Shown here: positions 55,020 through 63,962 of the stretch, one piece after another
How the letters are laid out: each line of letters opens with the position of its first letter
How positions within the stretch are numbered: the first letter of the stretch is position 1
Assembly: GCF_000238395.3 (NCBI RefSeq)
Contig: NZ_CP011025.1
Location: forward strand, 1,612,001-1,676,000
Direction: 5' to 3'
DNA from: Pseudoalteromonas arctica A 37-1-2
Lineage (GTDB): Bacteria > Pseudomonadota > Gammaproteobacteria > Enterobacterales > Alteromonadaceae
DNA length: 64,000 nt
Program-made: the position numbers and the translations under genes
The notes under the pieces: generated by a model
Told to the model about the DNA's origin: nothing
The model's database searches: none
What the model saw: the letters and a program-made list of their open reading frames with translations, nothing else

Positions 55020-56462
55020 ATGACGCAGTATAAAAACTTATTCGCTTCTTTATTCTCGGTATTTGTTCTATTAGGAATGGTAATTTATGGCTTGATAGTA
55101 AGGCCATTTTTATTAGAGCAAACAGCGCTGCCTTTAGAAGTTGTATTTCTTTTATCGTCCATAATTGTGGTCACACAAGCCTTATACCTTGGGTTTACGT
55201 GGAATGAAATAATCACAACAGTAGTCGAAAGAATATCCAAGGCTCTTCCAATAGTTATGCTCTTATTCGCTATAGGAATACTTATTGGAACGTGGGTTTT
55301 GTCTGGGACAATTCCTTATTTAGTCTATTTGAGCCTTGAACTCGTCTCTCCCGAGCACATATATCTTATCGCTTTTATAGCATCCGCAGCATTTTCATTA
55401 TGTTGCGGGTCTTCTTGGGGGACCATCGCGACAATTGGCTTAGTGTTTATTACTACCGGTAAAATTTTGAACGTAGATTTGGGGATATTGACAGGCGCGA
55501 TAGTTGGGGGGGCGTATTTTGGGGATAAGCTGTCTCCATTATCTGACACAACGAATGTGGCTGCCATTTCTGTAAACGTGGATGTGCAAGCCCATATTAA
55601 AGCAATGCTTATAACCACACTACCTGCTGCTATAGTATCTTGTATTTTATTTTTTATATTAGGTTATTTATATCCAGCAGATATGGGTGTTTCAAACTTA
55701 TATGCTTTAGATGAATTAAAAGAAATCTTGCCAAATATATTTAGTTTTAACTATTTATTATTTTTACCCCCTTTGATTATCTTGGTTGGCTCAATTAAAA
55801 AAAAGGAGCCTTTACCGACTCTAATCGTTTCATCCTTATTGGCATCTTTACTCGCTATTTTTTATCAAAATAGCTCGTTTGATGATGTTGTTAATACAAT
55901 TCATAGAGGCTTTTCAATAGATATGTTGGCTGCTGCTCCTACAACCCAACAAGTTTTTCTTGGTAACTTATTGAATAGAGGTGGAATATATTCATTAATA
56001 GAGCCGATTGTTATAATTCTAATTGTTTTTATTTATGTAGGTACCATCAGTAAGTTAAATGCGATACCCACTTTGATAAATGAAATCATTCCAAAAATTA
56101 AAAACCCAAGCAAGCTGGTATCCATTACATTAATTTCCTCTGGGTTAACAAATGCGCTCACTTCTAGTCAGTACGCAAATAGCTTTATCGTAGGGGAAGC
56201 TTTTTCAAGAAAGTATGATGAATTAAATATACCTAGAACTGTTTTGTCTCGATCTTTAGAGGACACAGGAACCATGATTGAAAGCCTAATCCCGTGGAGC
56301 ACAACATCAGTATTTATTTTTACCTCCCTTGGAGTTGGGGTATTGGAGTATTGGAATTGGCAGTTTTTATCAATTATAAATATTTTTTTAGCATTCACTT
56401 TTGCTTATTTGGGTATTGGATATGCAAAAAGTAGATCTGATTTGGAGATAGATAATGAATAA
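55020..56462 (+). CDS. NhaC-family Na+/H+ antiporter
   Basis: A 480-residue inner-membrane protein with about 12 helices. FSLCCGSSWGTIATIGL and GAYFGDKLSPLSDTTNVAA are the usual NhaC signature blocks. It starts directly at the base after the GH97 stop and overlaps the next gene by 8 bases, so the three are one transcript. It may recycle Na+ brought in by the SSS symporter. Some NhaC relatives exchange organic acids or amino acid products instead, which could suit the lyase next to it. Confidence 0.83.
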   Translation: MTQYKNLFASLFSVFVLLGMVIYGLIVRPFLLEQTALPLEVVFLLSSIIVVTQALYLGFTWNEIITTVVERISKALPIVMLLFAIGILIGTWVLSGTIPYLVYLSLELVSPEHIYLIAFIASAAFSLCCGSSWGTIATIGLVFITTGKILNVDLGILTGAIVGGAYFGDKLSPLSDTTNVAAISVNVDVQAHIKAMLITTLPAAIVSCILFFILGYLYPADMGVSNLYALDELKEILPNIFSFNYLLFLPPLIILVGSIKKKEPLPTLIVSSLLASLLAIFYQNSSFDDVVNTIHRGFSIDMLAAAPTTQQVFLGNLLNRGGIYSLIEPIVIILIVFIYVGTISKLNAIPTLINEIIPKIKNPSKLVSITLISSGLTNALTSSQYANSFIVGEAFSRKYDELNIPRTVLSRSLEDTGTMIESLIPWSTTSVFIFTSLGVGVLEYWNWQFLSIINIFLAFTFAYLGIGYAKSRSDLEIDNE

Positions 56463-57642
56463 AGAGCACAACTTTGTTACCGATTTAATTCACGATAGTA
56501 ATAAAGAAGGAGAGGCTTACGGTGCGGTTGTTCCTCCTATCTATCAAAACTCTTTATTTACATTCAGCTCTTGGGCTGCTTTGGAGCAAGCATTTCAGGA
56601 TAAAGTAAATAGTCATATTTATACTCGAGGAAACAATCCAACTGTCACCTTTGTAGAAAAGAAAATAGCTAAGCTAGCGAAAGGCGAAAAATCAAAGCTG
56701 TTTGCCTCAGGAATGGCTGCAGTTTCATCAGGTATTTTGCACTTTATGAATAATGGCGATCACATGATCACCTTAAAAAATATCTACGGTCCTGCACATA
56801 GCTTACTTAATAATTTTATGCTTCCTAAGATGGGAGTTGAAGTAACTTATGTATCTGGAAATGATATTGAAGAAATTAAAAACAGCATCCAACCTAATAC
56901 CAAGTTAATTTATTTAGAAAGCCCCACATCAGTTACGTTTATAATTCAAGATATTGAAAAAATAGTAGAAATTGCTAAAAAAAATAATATAGCAACCGTA
57001 ATTGATAATTCGTGGGCCACGCCAATATTCCAAAAAACATTACCTATGGGCATTGATTTAGAGGTGCACTCGTGTTCAAAATACTTAGGTGGGCACAGTG
57101 ACATTATTGCCGGTGCTTTAATAGGCAGTACAGATGTTATAAATTCCATAGCTGGGTGTGAGTATGAACTTTTGGGAGCTAAACTATCACCCCATGAGGC
57201 AAGTTTATTACTGCGTAGTCTACGTACTCTAGATATAAGAATGGCTAAACACCAAAGTAATGCATTGTTTATAGCAGAGTTTTTAGAAAAACATGAAAAG
57301 ATAAAAAATATTACCTATCCGGGGCTTAAAAGTTTTAACCAACACGAGCTTGCTTGTAAACAAATGAGTGGCTTTAGTGGGTTAATAAGCTTTCAATTAA
57401 ATACTAATGATTTAACTCAAATTATTAAATTTTTTGATTCTTTAAAACTATTTCAAAAAGGGGTCAGTTGGGGTGGGCATGAAAGTCTTATTTATGCACC
57501 TGCAATTAGCTGTATAAGAGAGTTAACTGAAGAGCAAATTAATATGATGGGCATTACTCTAGGTGATATGAGAATATCAATTGGGTTAGAAGATAAACAC
57601 GATTTATTAGATGACTTAATTCAGGCTTTAGATCTTATTTAA
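56455..57642 (+). CDS. Cys/Met-metabolism PLP enzyme (gamma-lyase or gamma-synthase type)
   Basis: A 395-residue fold-type-I PLP enzyme of the trans-sulfuration family. It has YTRGNNPTV, the ASGMAAVSS phosphate-binding loop, DNSWATP and the Schiff-base lysine in SCSKYLGGHSD (about K208). Members include methionine gamma-lyase, cystathionine gamma-lyase and beta-lyase. I cannot separate these by eye. Overlap with nhaC shows tight coupling. A sulfur amino-acid enzyme is unusual beside galactose genes. Confidence 0.78.
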   Translation: MNKEHNFVTDLIHDSNKEGEAYGAVVPPIYQNSLFTFSSWAALEQAFQDKVNSHIYTRGNNPTVTFVEKKIAKLAKGEKSKLFASGMAAVSSGILHFMNNGDHMITLKNIYGPAHSLLNNFMLPKMGVEVTYVSGNDIEEIKNSIQPNTKLIYLESPTSVTFIIQDIEKIVEIAKKNNIATVIDNSWATPIFQKTLPMGIDLEVHSCSKYLGGHSDIIAGALIGSTDVINSIAGCEYELLGAKLSPHEASLLLRSLRTLDIRMAKHQSNALFIAEFLEKHEKIKNITYPGLKSFNQHELACKQMSGFSGLISFQLNTNDLTQIIKFFDSLKLFQKGVSWGGHESLIYAPAISCIRELTEEQINMMGITLGDMRISIGLEDKHDLLDDLIQALDLI

Positions 57643-58191
57643 AGTAGGCGAAGGCTTTTAATACTAAAAACATGAATGCCTTACTGTAATAAACACTGAT
57701 ATAGCGACTCCAATAACACAATTATAATCCTGTTATTGGAGTATTGAGTTCACTCTATTTAACCTGAACTCGGGTTAAGGTTTTTTATAACTAATTGAAT
57801 TATAGTTATATTTTAATTTAATTTAATTTGTTTTCTCTTCTCTAGCCAAAGACTTTAATGAAAACAAGGCGAATTTACGCGTCAATAGCTGGCCTGTTGC
57901 AAGTAAAGTCAACGCAGTTAGCGCCGAAAATAACTGCTTGAGATAGGTTTATTATCCGTAGCTCAGGTTATTTAGAGGGAATAACATGATGAAGCGAATA
58001 ACAAAGTATTAATCAAGGATACCAACGAATATTTGCAGTCTATTTTTAATTCCCTTTATGTAAACTTTGTCAGTTATCTGTTGTTAGCTGGTATGATGTC
58101 ACTGGTTTTTTGCGGCTCAATGTTATTAACTGATGGCGTATGGACGTAATCAGCTAAGCAGCTGTCATAACATTATCTAAGGTGATTAATT
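57643..58191. other. 549-base gap with hairpins and a possible gene relic
   Basis: CTCCAATAACA (57708) pairs with TGTTATTGGAG (57731-57741) and may end the operon. GCAGTTA-N10-TAACTGC (57914-57937) lies in a GC-richer block (57840-57965) that looks like a dispersed intergenic element. From 57985 to 58149 a frame reads with a hydrophobic stretch (YLLLAGMMSLVFCGSMLL) but no proper start, perhaps the tail of a lost gene. Confidence 0.4.
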
Positions 58192-58827
58192 TTGATTTCT
58201 TACAATAAAAACAGACTATTATTAACATTATGTGCAGGATTTATTGTATCAGGATGTACTGAGAAAAAGGTCAATAGCGAAGCCGTGTCAGCCAAGGTCG
58301 ATAGCACGCCTACACAACTCATCGGCACTCATGAACAACCAAAGCAAGAGTTGCTTCAGGCTCTTTTGTTCTTTGAAGATAGCTGTGGCTTTGTAGACGG
58401 TGCAAAAAATAATGGCTTTGACGTTAGTCCTAGTAAAAAAGAGTTTGAGACGTTCAAATCTTCTTTTATTGGTCATGATTCTAATGCCGCATTTGAAGAC
58501 CAATACTATCTAAAACCATTGTCTAATATACCTAAACCGTACCGTAAAGCCATTGATAATATTCAGGTTGAGCAGGATGAAGAAGGAAGTATGCGTTATA
58601 GTATGTACTTCAAAAATGCGACCTACCGCGACCATGACCTCGACAAGCTTGTGATTTTCTTTAAGCCTGAAACTGATTATGCTTACGATACGTTGTATTT
58701 TAAAAATAAGAACTTTGTCGATTTAAAGCCTTCATTCAAACAAGTCTATGTAGATTGGTTGGGTGGTTATAGCGGCGCTGTTTTTAACTTAGAAAATAAC
58801 TCAGTGACCTGTGATTACAGCCGTTAG
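58192..58827 (+). CDS. Hypothetical lipoprotein
   Basis: A 211-residue protein with signal peptide and lipobox VSGC (C22), so probably anchored in an envelope membrane. No family is recognised. It starts with TTG, and there is no ATG near. AAGGTG eight bases upstream supports this start and an in-frame stop lies just before. The mature part is acidic and rich in aromatic residues, with one cysteine near the middle and one at the C-terminus. It is the last intact gene before the right flanking repeat. Confidence 0.6.
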   Translation: MISYNKNRLLLTLCAGFIVSGCTEKKVNSEAVSAKVDSTPTQLIGTHEQPKQELLQALLFFEDSCGFVDGAKNNGFDVSPSKKEFETFKSSFIGHDSNAAFEDQYYLKPLSNIPKPYRKAIDNIQVEQDEEGSMRYSMYFKNATYRDHDLDKLVIFFKPETDYAYDTLYFKNKNFVDLKPSFKQVYVDWLGGYSGAVFNLENNSVTCDYSR

Positions 58828-58910
58828 AGGGGTGTTGATTTTTACGGCATTAAAGAGCAACACTAATATAAAGTATAATTGAATTCACCAAAAACTTTAC
58901 GCGTACCCTC

Positions 58911-58965
58911 ATGCCAAGATTAATGTTGATAGACGGGACATGGAATGTCTTATCAAAAATAAAAA
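58911..58965 (+). mobile_element. Possible N-terminal fragment of an IS5-family transposase
   Basis: From ATG 58911 the frame reads MPRLMLIDGTWNVLSKI, close to the usual opening of IS5-group transposases (MPRLMLxDxxW). Likeness ends after about 17 residues. It sits at the junction with the broken sugar-porter gene. Confidence 0.4.
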
Positions 58966-59011
58966 TAGGCACACAATTTTTCCCGCACGATACAGAGGCG
59001 CTCTCTACACT

Positions 59012-59890
59012 TCAACAACATGGCGTTGGATGTTTTGGGTTGAGTTATTACCTGCTTGTTTATTTTTAATCGCTTTATTTTTTATCCCTGAAAGCCCTCG
59101 ATACTTAATTATGGCTGGTAAAAAAGACGCTGCTGCACGTGTTTTATCGTCATTATATGGTGCTGAAACTGCCGCTCTTAAATTAAATGAAATAGTACAG
59201 TCGCTTGCTGACGATAAACACCAACCTAAATTATCTGATCTTATTGATAAACCTAAAAAACGTTTGCGCCCCATTGTTTGGATAGGAATTGGCTTAGCTA
59301 CATTTCAGCAATTAGTAGGCATTAATGTTGTTTTTTACTACGGCGCGGTACTTTGGCAAGCAGCCGGTTTTACTGAGTCTGACGCGTTACTTATTAATAT
59401 AATAAGCGGCTTTGTAAGTATTTTAGCGGTGTTTATTACCATGTATTTTATAGACAAAATTGGCAGGAAACCTTTTTTGTTAACCGGCTCAATTGGTATG
59501 ACGGTGACACTTTCGGTTATTGTTTATGCCTTTTTAAATGCAGATATTGGCTCAACAGGCAACTTAGAATTAGGAGAGCAGGGCATAGTTGCTTTAATAG
59601 CCGCTAACGCTTACGTGTTCTTTTTTAACCTATCGTGGGGCCCTGTAATGTGGGTTATGTTAGGTGAAATGTTCCCTAACCAAATTCGCGGCTCTGGCCT
59701 TGCAGTTACCGGCTTTGCCCAGTGGATAGCTAACTTTTTAATTACTTGGTCGTTCCCTGTTATGCTCACAGGCATTGGTTTAGCTGGGGCTTATGGTTTT
59801 TACGCATTTTGCGCGTTTGTTTCAGTCATATTTGTATTTAAGTTTTTACACGAAACCAAAGGCAAAGAGCTTGAACAAATGAAAGGGTAA
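59012..59890 (+). pseudogene. 5'-truncated sugar-porter MFS gene (copy 2)
   Basis: From about 59012 the frame encodes the second part of a sugar-porter transporter starting WRWMFWVELLPACLF and FIPESPRYL, then the whole C-terminal half. The first five helices are missing and replaced by unrelated sequence joined to an IS5-like fragment. An in-frame ATG at 58940 could give a 316-residue product, but it would lack half of the transporter. The last 645 bases match the copy at 37.2-37.9 kb. Confidence 0.85.
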
Positions 59891-59934
59891 ATATTATCCC
59901 TTTAATAAGCGCCACAACTAAAGCAATAGTTTTG
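59246..59934 (+). repeat. Island-flanking direct repeat, right copy
   Basis: Same orientation as 37209-37925, offset 22,037 bases. About 97 percent identical in the coding part, with identical encoded protein. It lacks the 28-base segment after the stop found in the left copy. Confidence 0.9.
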
Positions 59935-60076
59935 TCTCAAGATAACAAGCTGTGGTTTTTAGCTGTTTACAAAGGTAATTATTAGTGAAATTATTAGGGA
60001 TGTAATATACGCCGTTTAAGTGTGTTATCCCCCCCAAATGGGGCTGAGTAAGTTGTTATCCCTCAAGGAAACTGTA

Positions 60077-60505
60077 ATGAAATATGATGATGCATCTTGG
60101 CACTACGGCGGCGACTTTCCAAAGGGTTTGCCCTGTGAAAAAGGTGCAACGCACATGGCGATGTTTGTTTCGTGGTGTTTATTGAATAATCTTGCAGGCT
60201 CAATTCATGCCGAAGAGTTTCCAGAATCTCTTACTCAGCTAAAAACCAGAAAGGTATCTCCAACGACATGGTTCATTGACAATTGCGACGAAAAATTTAC
60301 TGATGAAGACCTTAACGTTATTGGTAATAGGTTTGCTGAATATTACTATGAATCCAAAGACGGTATGTTTTATGAAGATTACGAGTCGACCTCTGACGAG
60401 GATCTAGAAACTTTGTACCATTTCGAGGACAGTTGGAGTGCTTTCGATAAATTATCACCGATTTTGAAAAAAAGATTTGACGAGTGGTCAGCAACTGAAG
60501 GATAA
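60077..60505 (+). CDS. Small acidic protein, DUF7832-like
   Basis: A 142-residue cytoplasmic protein. The start YDDASWHYGGDFPKGLPCEKGATHMAMFVSW, spread over residues 3-34, resembles the DUF7832 group, as far as I can judge by eye. It is acidic (runs such as DYESTSDEDLE), a common trait of immunity proteins. AAGGAA precedes the ATG. Members are often found as orphan immunity genes of polymorphic toxins, but no toxin is visible here. Function is unknown. Confidence 0.6.
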   Translation: MKYDDASWHYGGDFPKGLPCEKGATHMAMFVSWCLLNNLAGSIHAEEFPESLTQLKTRKVSPTTWFIDNCDEKFTDEDLNVIGNRFAEYYYESKDGMFYEDYESTSDEDLETLYHFEDSWSAFDKLSPILKKRFDEWSATEG

Positions 60506-60573
60506 AAAAATTAAGGTGGATTTGCCACAAAGTGCTTTCAAACCGCTTATTGTAAATGTTAGGTATATCTTTT

Positions 60574-60894
60574 ATGCGGAATTTGAACTCAACTGAAATT
60601 GAAATAATGACTAAGTTGTTGAAAATAGATATCTCTCTATTACTTGTCAATCCAATTAATGATGGTGGAATGGGGAGCTTAGCTATCGGTGATAACTATG
60701 AGAATCGTCAACTTGGTCAAGAGGTAGCTGAATATATATTCAAGGACCTTGATGGTACTCCTGTATCTGCATCGTTAAATATAGATAAGCAAGGCAATTT
60801 ATACGAATTGGATATTTGGAAAGTAGATTTTTCTCGAACGCAAATGTACACATACAAGAGAATAAGGTTCCCACCGTCCATTTATCACACATAG
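60574..60894 (+). CDS. Small protein of unknown function, possibly DUF6984-like
   Basis: A 106-residue protein starting MRNLNSTEIEIMTKLL, with no membrane segments. The opening (R-x-L-x-x-x-E) and the later DGTPVSASLNIDKQGNLYELD remind me of the DUF6984 family, with low certainty. An in-frame ATG six codons upstream is an alternative. It lies 68 bp after the DUF7832-like gene and may share its transcript. Confidence 0.5.
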   Translation: MRNLNSTEIEIMTKLLKIDISLLLVNPINDGGMGSLAIGDNYENRQLGQEVAEYIFKDLDGTPVSASLNIDKQGNLYELDIWKVDFSRTQMYTYKRIRFPPSIYHT

Positions 60895-61278
60895 CCGGAG
60901 TTGATATAAAAGCCAAACGTTCAGCTAGCCCAATACAAAGCTCATTAAATCTGTTCTACAAAGTAAATCATTAAGTTAAAACCTCAGTAATTAGCGAGTA
61001 CTCCCTTTATTTCAGTTTGAGATACCCAAGTTAGTAATACTTATTTCTGATATACTCAGCCAGCACTTTTACTCAAAAGGTAATAGTCTTCAGCTTGCAA
61101 CTCAATGCAAGTTAACTCACTGCTCTTCATTATTTATTGTCAAAATTACACCTTTGTAAAATACAGTTGGTTCATCCGAGCCAAAAACGTACAGAAAAAA
61201 CACCGCCTAAGTTTATTGGCGAAGTATGATGATTCGTTGATGAACTCAAGCGTACTTACTTTATAAACAGGACTTAGC
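60895..61278. other. Intergenic region upstream of the alanine-dehydrogenase-like gene
   Basis: 384 bases with no plausible gene. A small dyad, CGCC-N10-GGCG near 61203-61223, lies about 55 bp before the next gene. I see no convincing promoter or terminator. Confidence 0.4.
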
Positions 61279-62427
61279 ATGAGTGAATTAACTATCGGCG
61301 TTATCGGAACATCCCGCAAGACAGATGAAAGACGGTATCCTATTCACCCAGAGCACTTATTACGAATTCCCGAAAGTCTTAGAAAACAAATGGTGTTTGA
61401 ACAAGGCTATGGCACCGCTTTTAATGTTAGCGATGAATATATTGCAACGTTAACGGGTGGCATTGCATCTCGCAGCGAAATACTTACCCATATTGGCACT
61501 GCTATTATTGCAAAGCCTGTACTTGCTGACTTAGAAGAAATGCGCGAAGGAGGCACTATTTGGGGCTATGCCCACTGCGTTCAACAGCATGAAATAACAC
61601 AAGCGGCGATAGAACGTAAACTTACCTTAATTGCTTTTGAAGATATGTATGTGTGGTCACCACAAGGAAATGCAGGGCGCCATACTTTTTATAAAAACAA
61701 TGAAATGGCAGGGTATTGCGCTGTAATACATGCTTTGCAACTTAAGGGTATTGATGGTCATTATGGCGATCAACGTAAAACGATTATATTTAGTTTTGGT
61801 GCAGTGAGTAGAGGCGCAATTTACGCTCTTAAAGCGCATGGTTTTAGAGATATTACAATTTGTATTCAGCGTCCTGATCACGAAGTGCGTGAAGAAATAT
61901 TAGATTGTCATTATGTTAAGGTACGAGAAGGTCTTGAAGGAGAGGCTCGCATGATGGTTGTTGAGCATGATGGGACTAATCGACCTCTTGGCGATCTAAT
62001 TAGCGAAGCCGATATTATCGTTAACGGGACTTATCAAGAAACAGCTCATCCGGTTAACTTTGTAATTGAAACAGAGGCCGACTGCTTAAAACCAAACAGC
62101 TTAATTATTGATGTTAGCTGTGATGAGGGGATGGGATTCTTTTTTGCAAAGCCGACAACGTTTAAAAACCCTTTATTTCGATATAACAACACGGATTATT
62201 ATGGCGTTGATCATACACCGAGTTATTTATGGGAAAGCGCGACGCGTTCAATCTCTGCGGCGCTCATTGTATATTTACAAACGATACTTAAAGGTGCTTT
62301 GCAGTGGCAAAAAGATGAAACCATTCGCCGTGCAATAAACATTGAGCAAGGAATAATTAAAAATACGGCTATTTTGGCATTCCAAAACCGCGAAAATATT
62401 TACCCTTATAACGTAATAACACAATGA
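61279..62427 (+). CDS. Alanine dehydrogenase/PNT-family enzyme, N5-(carboxyethyl)ornithine-synthase-like
   Basis: A 382-residue NAD(P)-dependent protein. It opens IGVIGTSRKTDERRYPIHP, the conserved N-terminal start of the alanine dehydrogenase family, and has the substrate segment YAHCVQQHEITQAAIERKL. The nucleotide-binding region is IIFSFGAVSRGAIYALK rather than the usual GxGxxG. This pattern is closer to N5-(carboxyethyl)ornithine synthase, which joins pyruvate and an amino acid reductively, than to alanine dehydrogenase. AGGA precedes the ATG. The true substrate is uncertain. A terminator follows. Confidence 0.7.
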   Translation: MSELTIGVIGTSRKTDERRYPIHPEHLLRIPESLRKQMVFEQGYGTAFNVSDEYIATLTGGIASRSEILTHIGTAIIAKPVLADLEEMREGGTIWGYAHCVQQHEITQAAIERKLTLIAFEDMYVWSPQGNAGRHTFYKNNEMAGYCAVIHALQLKGIDGHYGDQRKTIIFSFGAVSRGAIYALKAHGFRDITICIQRPDHEVREEILDCHYVKVREGLEGEARMMVVEHDGTNRPLGDLISEADIIVNGTYQETAHPVNFVIETEADCLKPNSLIIDVSCDEGMGFFFAKPTTFKNPLFRYNNTDYYGVDHTPSYLWESATRSISAALIVYLQTILKGALQWQKDETIRRAINIEQGIIKNTAILAFQNRENIYPYNVITQ

Positions 62428-62475
62428 TTATATCTATCTCTAATCTAATTTTACGTAAGATTAATTAGGGGTGTG

Positions 62476-62518
62476 CACTTCGTCTTAATGCTAGTAATTT
62501 TAAGGCGAAGTGTTTGTT
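62476..62518 (+). terminator. Terminator after the alanine-dehydrogenase-like gene
   Basis: CACTTCGTCTTAA pairs with TTAAGGCGAAGTG (one G-T wobble) and is followed by TTTGTT. Confidence 0.65.
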
Positions 62519-62597
62519 GACTGATAGTAAAACTGGAGAACTTAAATCTTAAAAGTTTTTATAAAACGAACACCCACAATTTATAAGGCTACCTGAT

Positions 62598-63962
62598 ATG
62601 CCTAACGATTCTAAAAATATACTAAATCGTGGCTTAGACTATATGCACGACCCATTTTCTAATTTTATGCGTGCTCAAACCACCTCTAGTCTGTTTCTTC
62701 TGGTATCTACAATCATTGCACTATGGTGGGCAAATTCAGCTTATTCAGCTACCTATCTAAACTTAGTGCACACGCCTATTGGGATCTCATTAGGAAACTT
62801 TGAGCTAAAAACCTCGCTTAAACACATTATTAATGATGGTTTGATGGTGATATTTTTCTTATTGCTTGGGCTTGAAATAAAAAGAGAGGTACTTGCTGGG
62901 GATTTAGCTGAGCCCAAAAATAGACACATGCTCATTTTTTGCGCCATAGGCGGAATGGTCGTGCCGGCTGGTATTTATTCGCTGTTTAACTGGGGGCAAG
63001 ATTCACTGATTGGTTGGGGTATACCCATGGCAACCGATACTGCGTTTGCATTAGGTGTGCTTACAATTGTAAGAAAACATATACCAACAAGCTTGTTGGC
63101 CTTTATTGTAGGTCTTGCGATTGTTGACGATGTGGGGGCAATACTCGTTATTGCCGTGTTTTATACCCAAGAAATATCGGTGATGTATTTGTCATGCGCC
63201 GTTGTTCTATTTACTTTTTTAGTAGCCGCCAATTATGCCGGAATAAGGCAGCCGCTTTTTTACATTATCATTGGTCTTGCCACCTGGTGGATGATGTTAC
63301 AGTCAGGTGTTCATCCTACTGTAGCAGGTGTTGCTATTGCTTTAACGGCTCCTGCACGCTCAATGTTGGGCTCAGGGAGGTCGCTTGAAAAGGCAAAAAC
63401 AACCATTACCTCTATGCAAAAAGAAATAGAGAAAGTAGATGTTCTGGCTAGCAGGCAGGATCATAAACAGGTACTCGAAATTCGTGATTTAGCCGAAAAT
63501 GCAGGTACACCTTTGCGTCGTTGGGAAGATGTGCTGCACCTGCCTGTCGCACTATTTATTTTACCGCTGTTTGCTTTAGTTAATGCGGGTGTGGTTTTTA
63601 ACTTTAGTTCATTTATTGAAAGTCTCAGTGATCCCGTTGGCTTAGGTATTATTAGTGGTCTTGTTGTTGGTAAGTTTATTGGTATTTCGGGTGCGTGTTG
63701 GCTTGCTTTACGCTACAAAATAGGTTGCTTGCCTGAGGGTATCAATCTTCAGCATGTTATCGGTGCTTCACTTATCGCCGGGATTGGATTCACCATGTCT
63801 ACCTTTATTGCTACGTTGGGGTTTGATGGGCAAGCCGAGCATCTTCATAACGCAAAAACATCGGTTTTAGTGGCTTCGGTTCTTTCTGCAATACTTGGGG
63901 TTTTATATATTCGAGTGGTTGCCTCAAAAAAGAGCAATAAATCAATTAATTCAACGCCATAA
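62598..63962 (+). CDS. nhaA: Na+/H+ antiporter NhaA
   Basis: A 454-residue inner-membrane antiporter with about 12 helices, exporting Na+ for protons at alkaline pH. Diagnostic stretches are IFFLLLGLEIKRE, MATDTAFALGVL and IVGLAIVDDVGAILVIAVFY, which contains the paired aspartates of the Na+ site. It is longer than E. coli NhaA (388) because of a hydrophilic loop at about 255-310. AAGG precedes the ATG. It is a typical marine housekeeping gene and not part of the island. Confidence 0.93.
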   Translation: MPNDSKNILNRGLDYMHDPFSNFMRAQTTSSLFLLVSTIIALWWANSAYSATYLNLVHTPIGISLGNFELKTSLKHIINDGLMVIFFLLLGLEIKREVLAGDLAEPKNRHMLIFCAIGGMVVPAGIYSLFNWGQDSLIGWGIPMATDTAFALGVLTIVRKHIPTSLLAFIVGLAIVDDVGAILVIAVFYTQEISVMYLSCAVVLFTFLVAANYAGIRQPLFYIIIGLATWWMMLQSGVHPTVAGVAIALTAPARSMLGSGRSLEKAKTTITSMQKEIEKVDVLASRQDHKQVLEIRDLAENAGTPLRRWEDVLHLPVALFILPLFALVNAGVVFNFSSFIESLSDPVGLGIISGLVVGKFIGISGACWLALRYKIGCLPEGINLQHVIGASLIAGIGFTMSTFIATLGFDGQAEHLHNAKTSVLVASVLSAILGVLYIRVVASKKSNKSINSTP

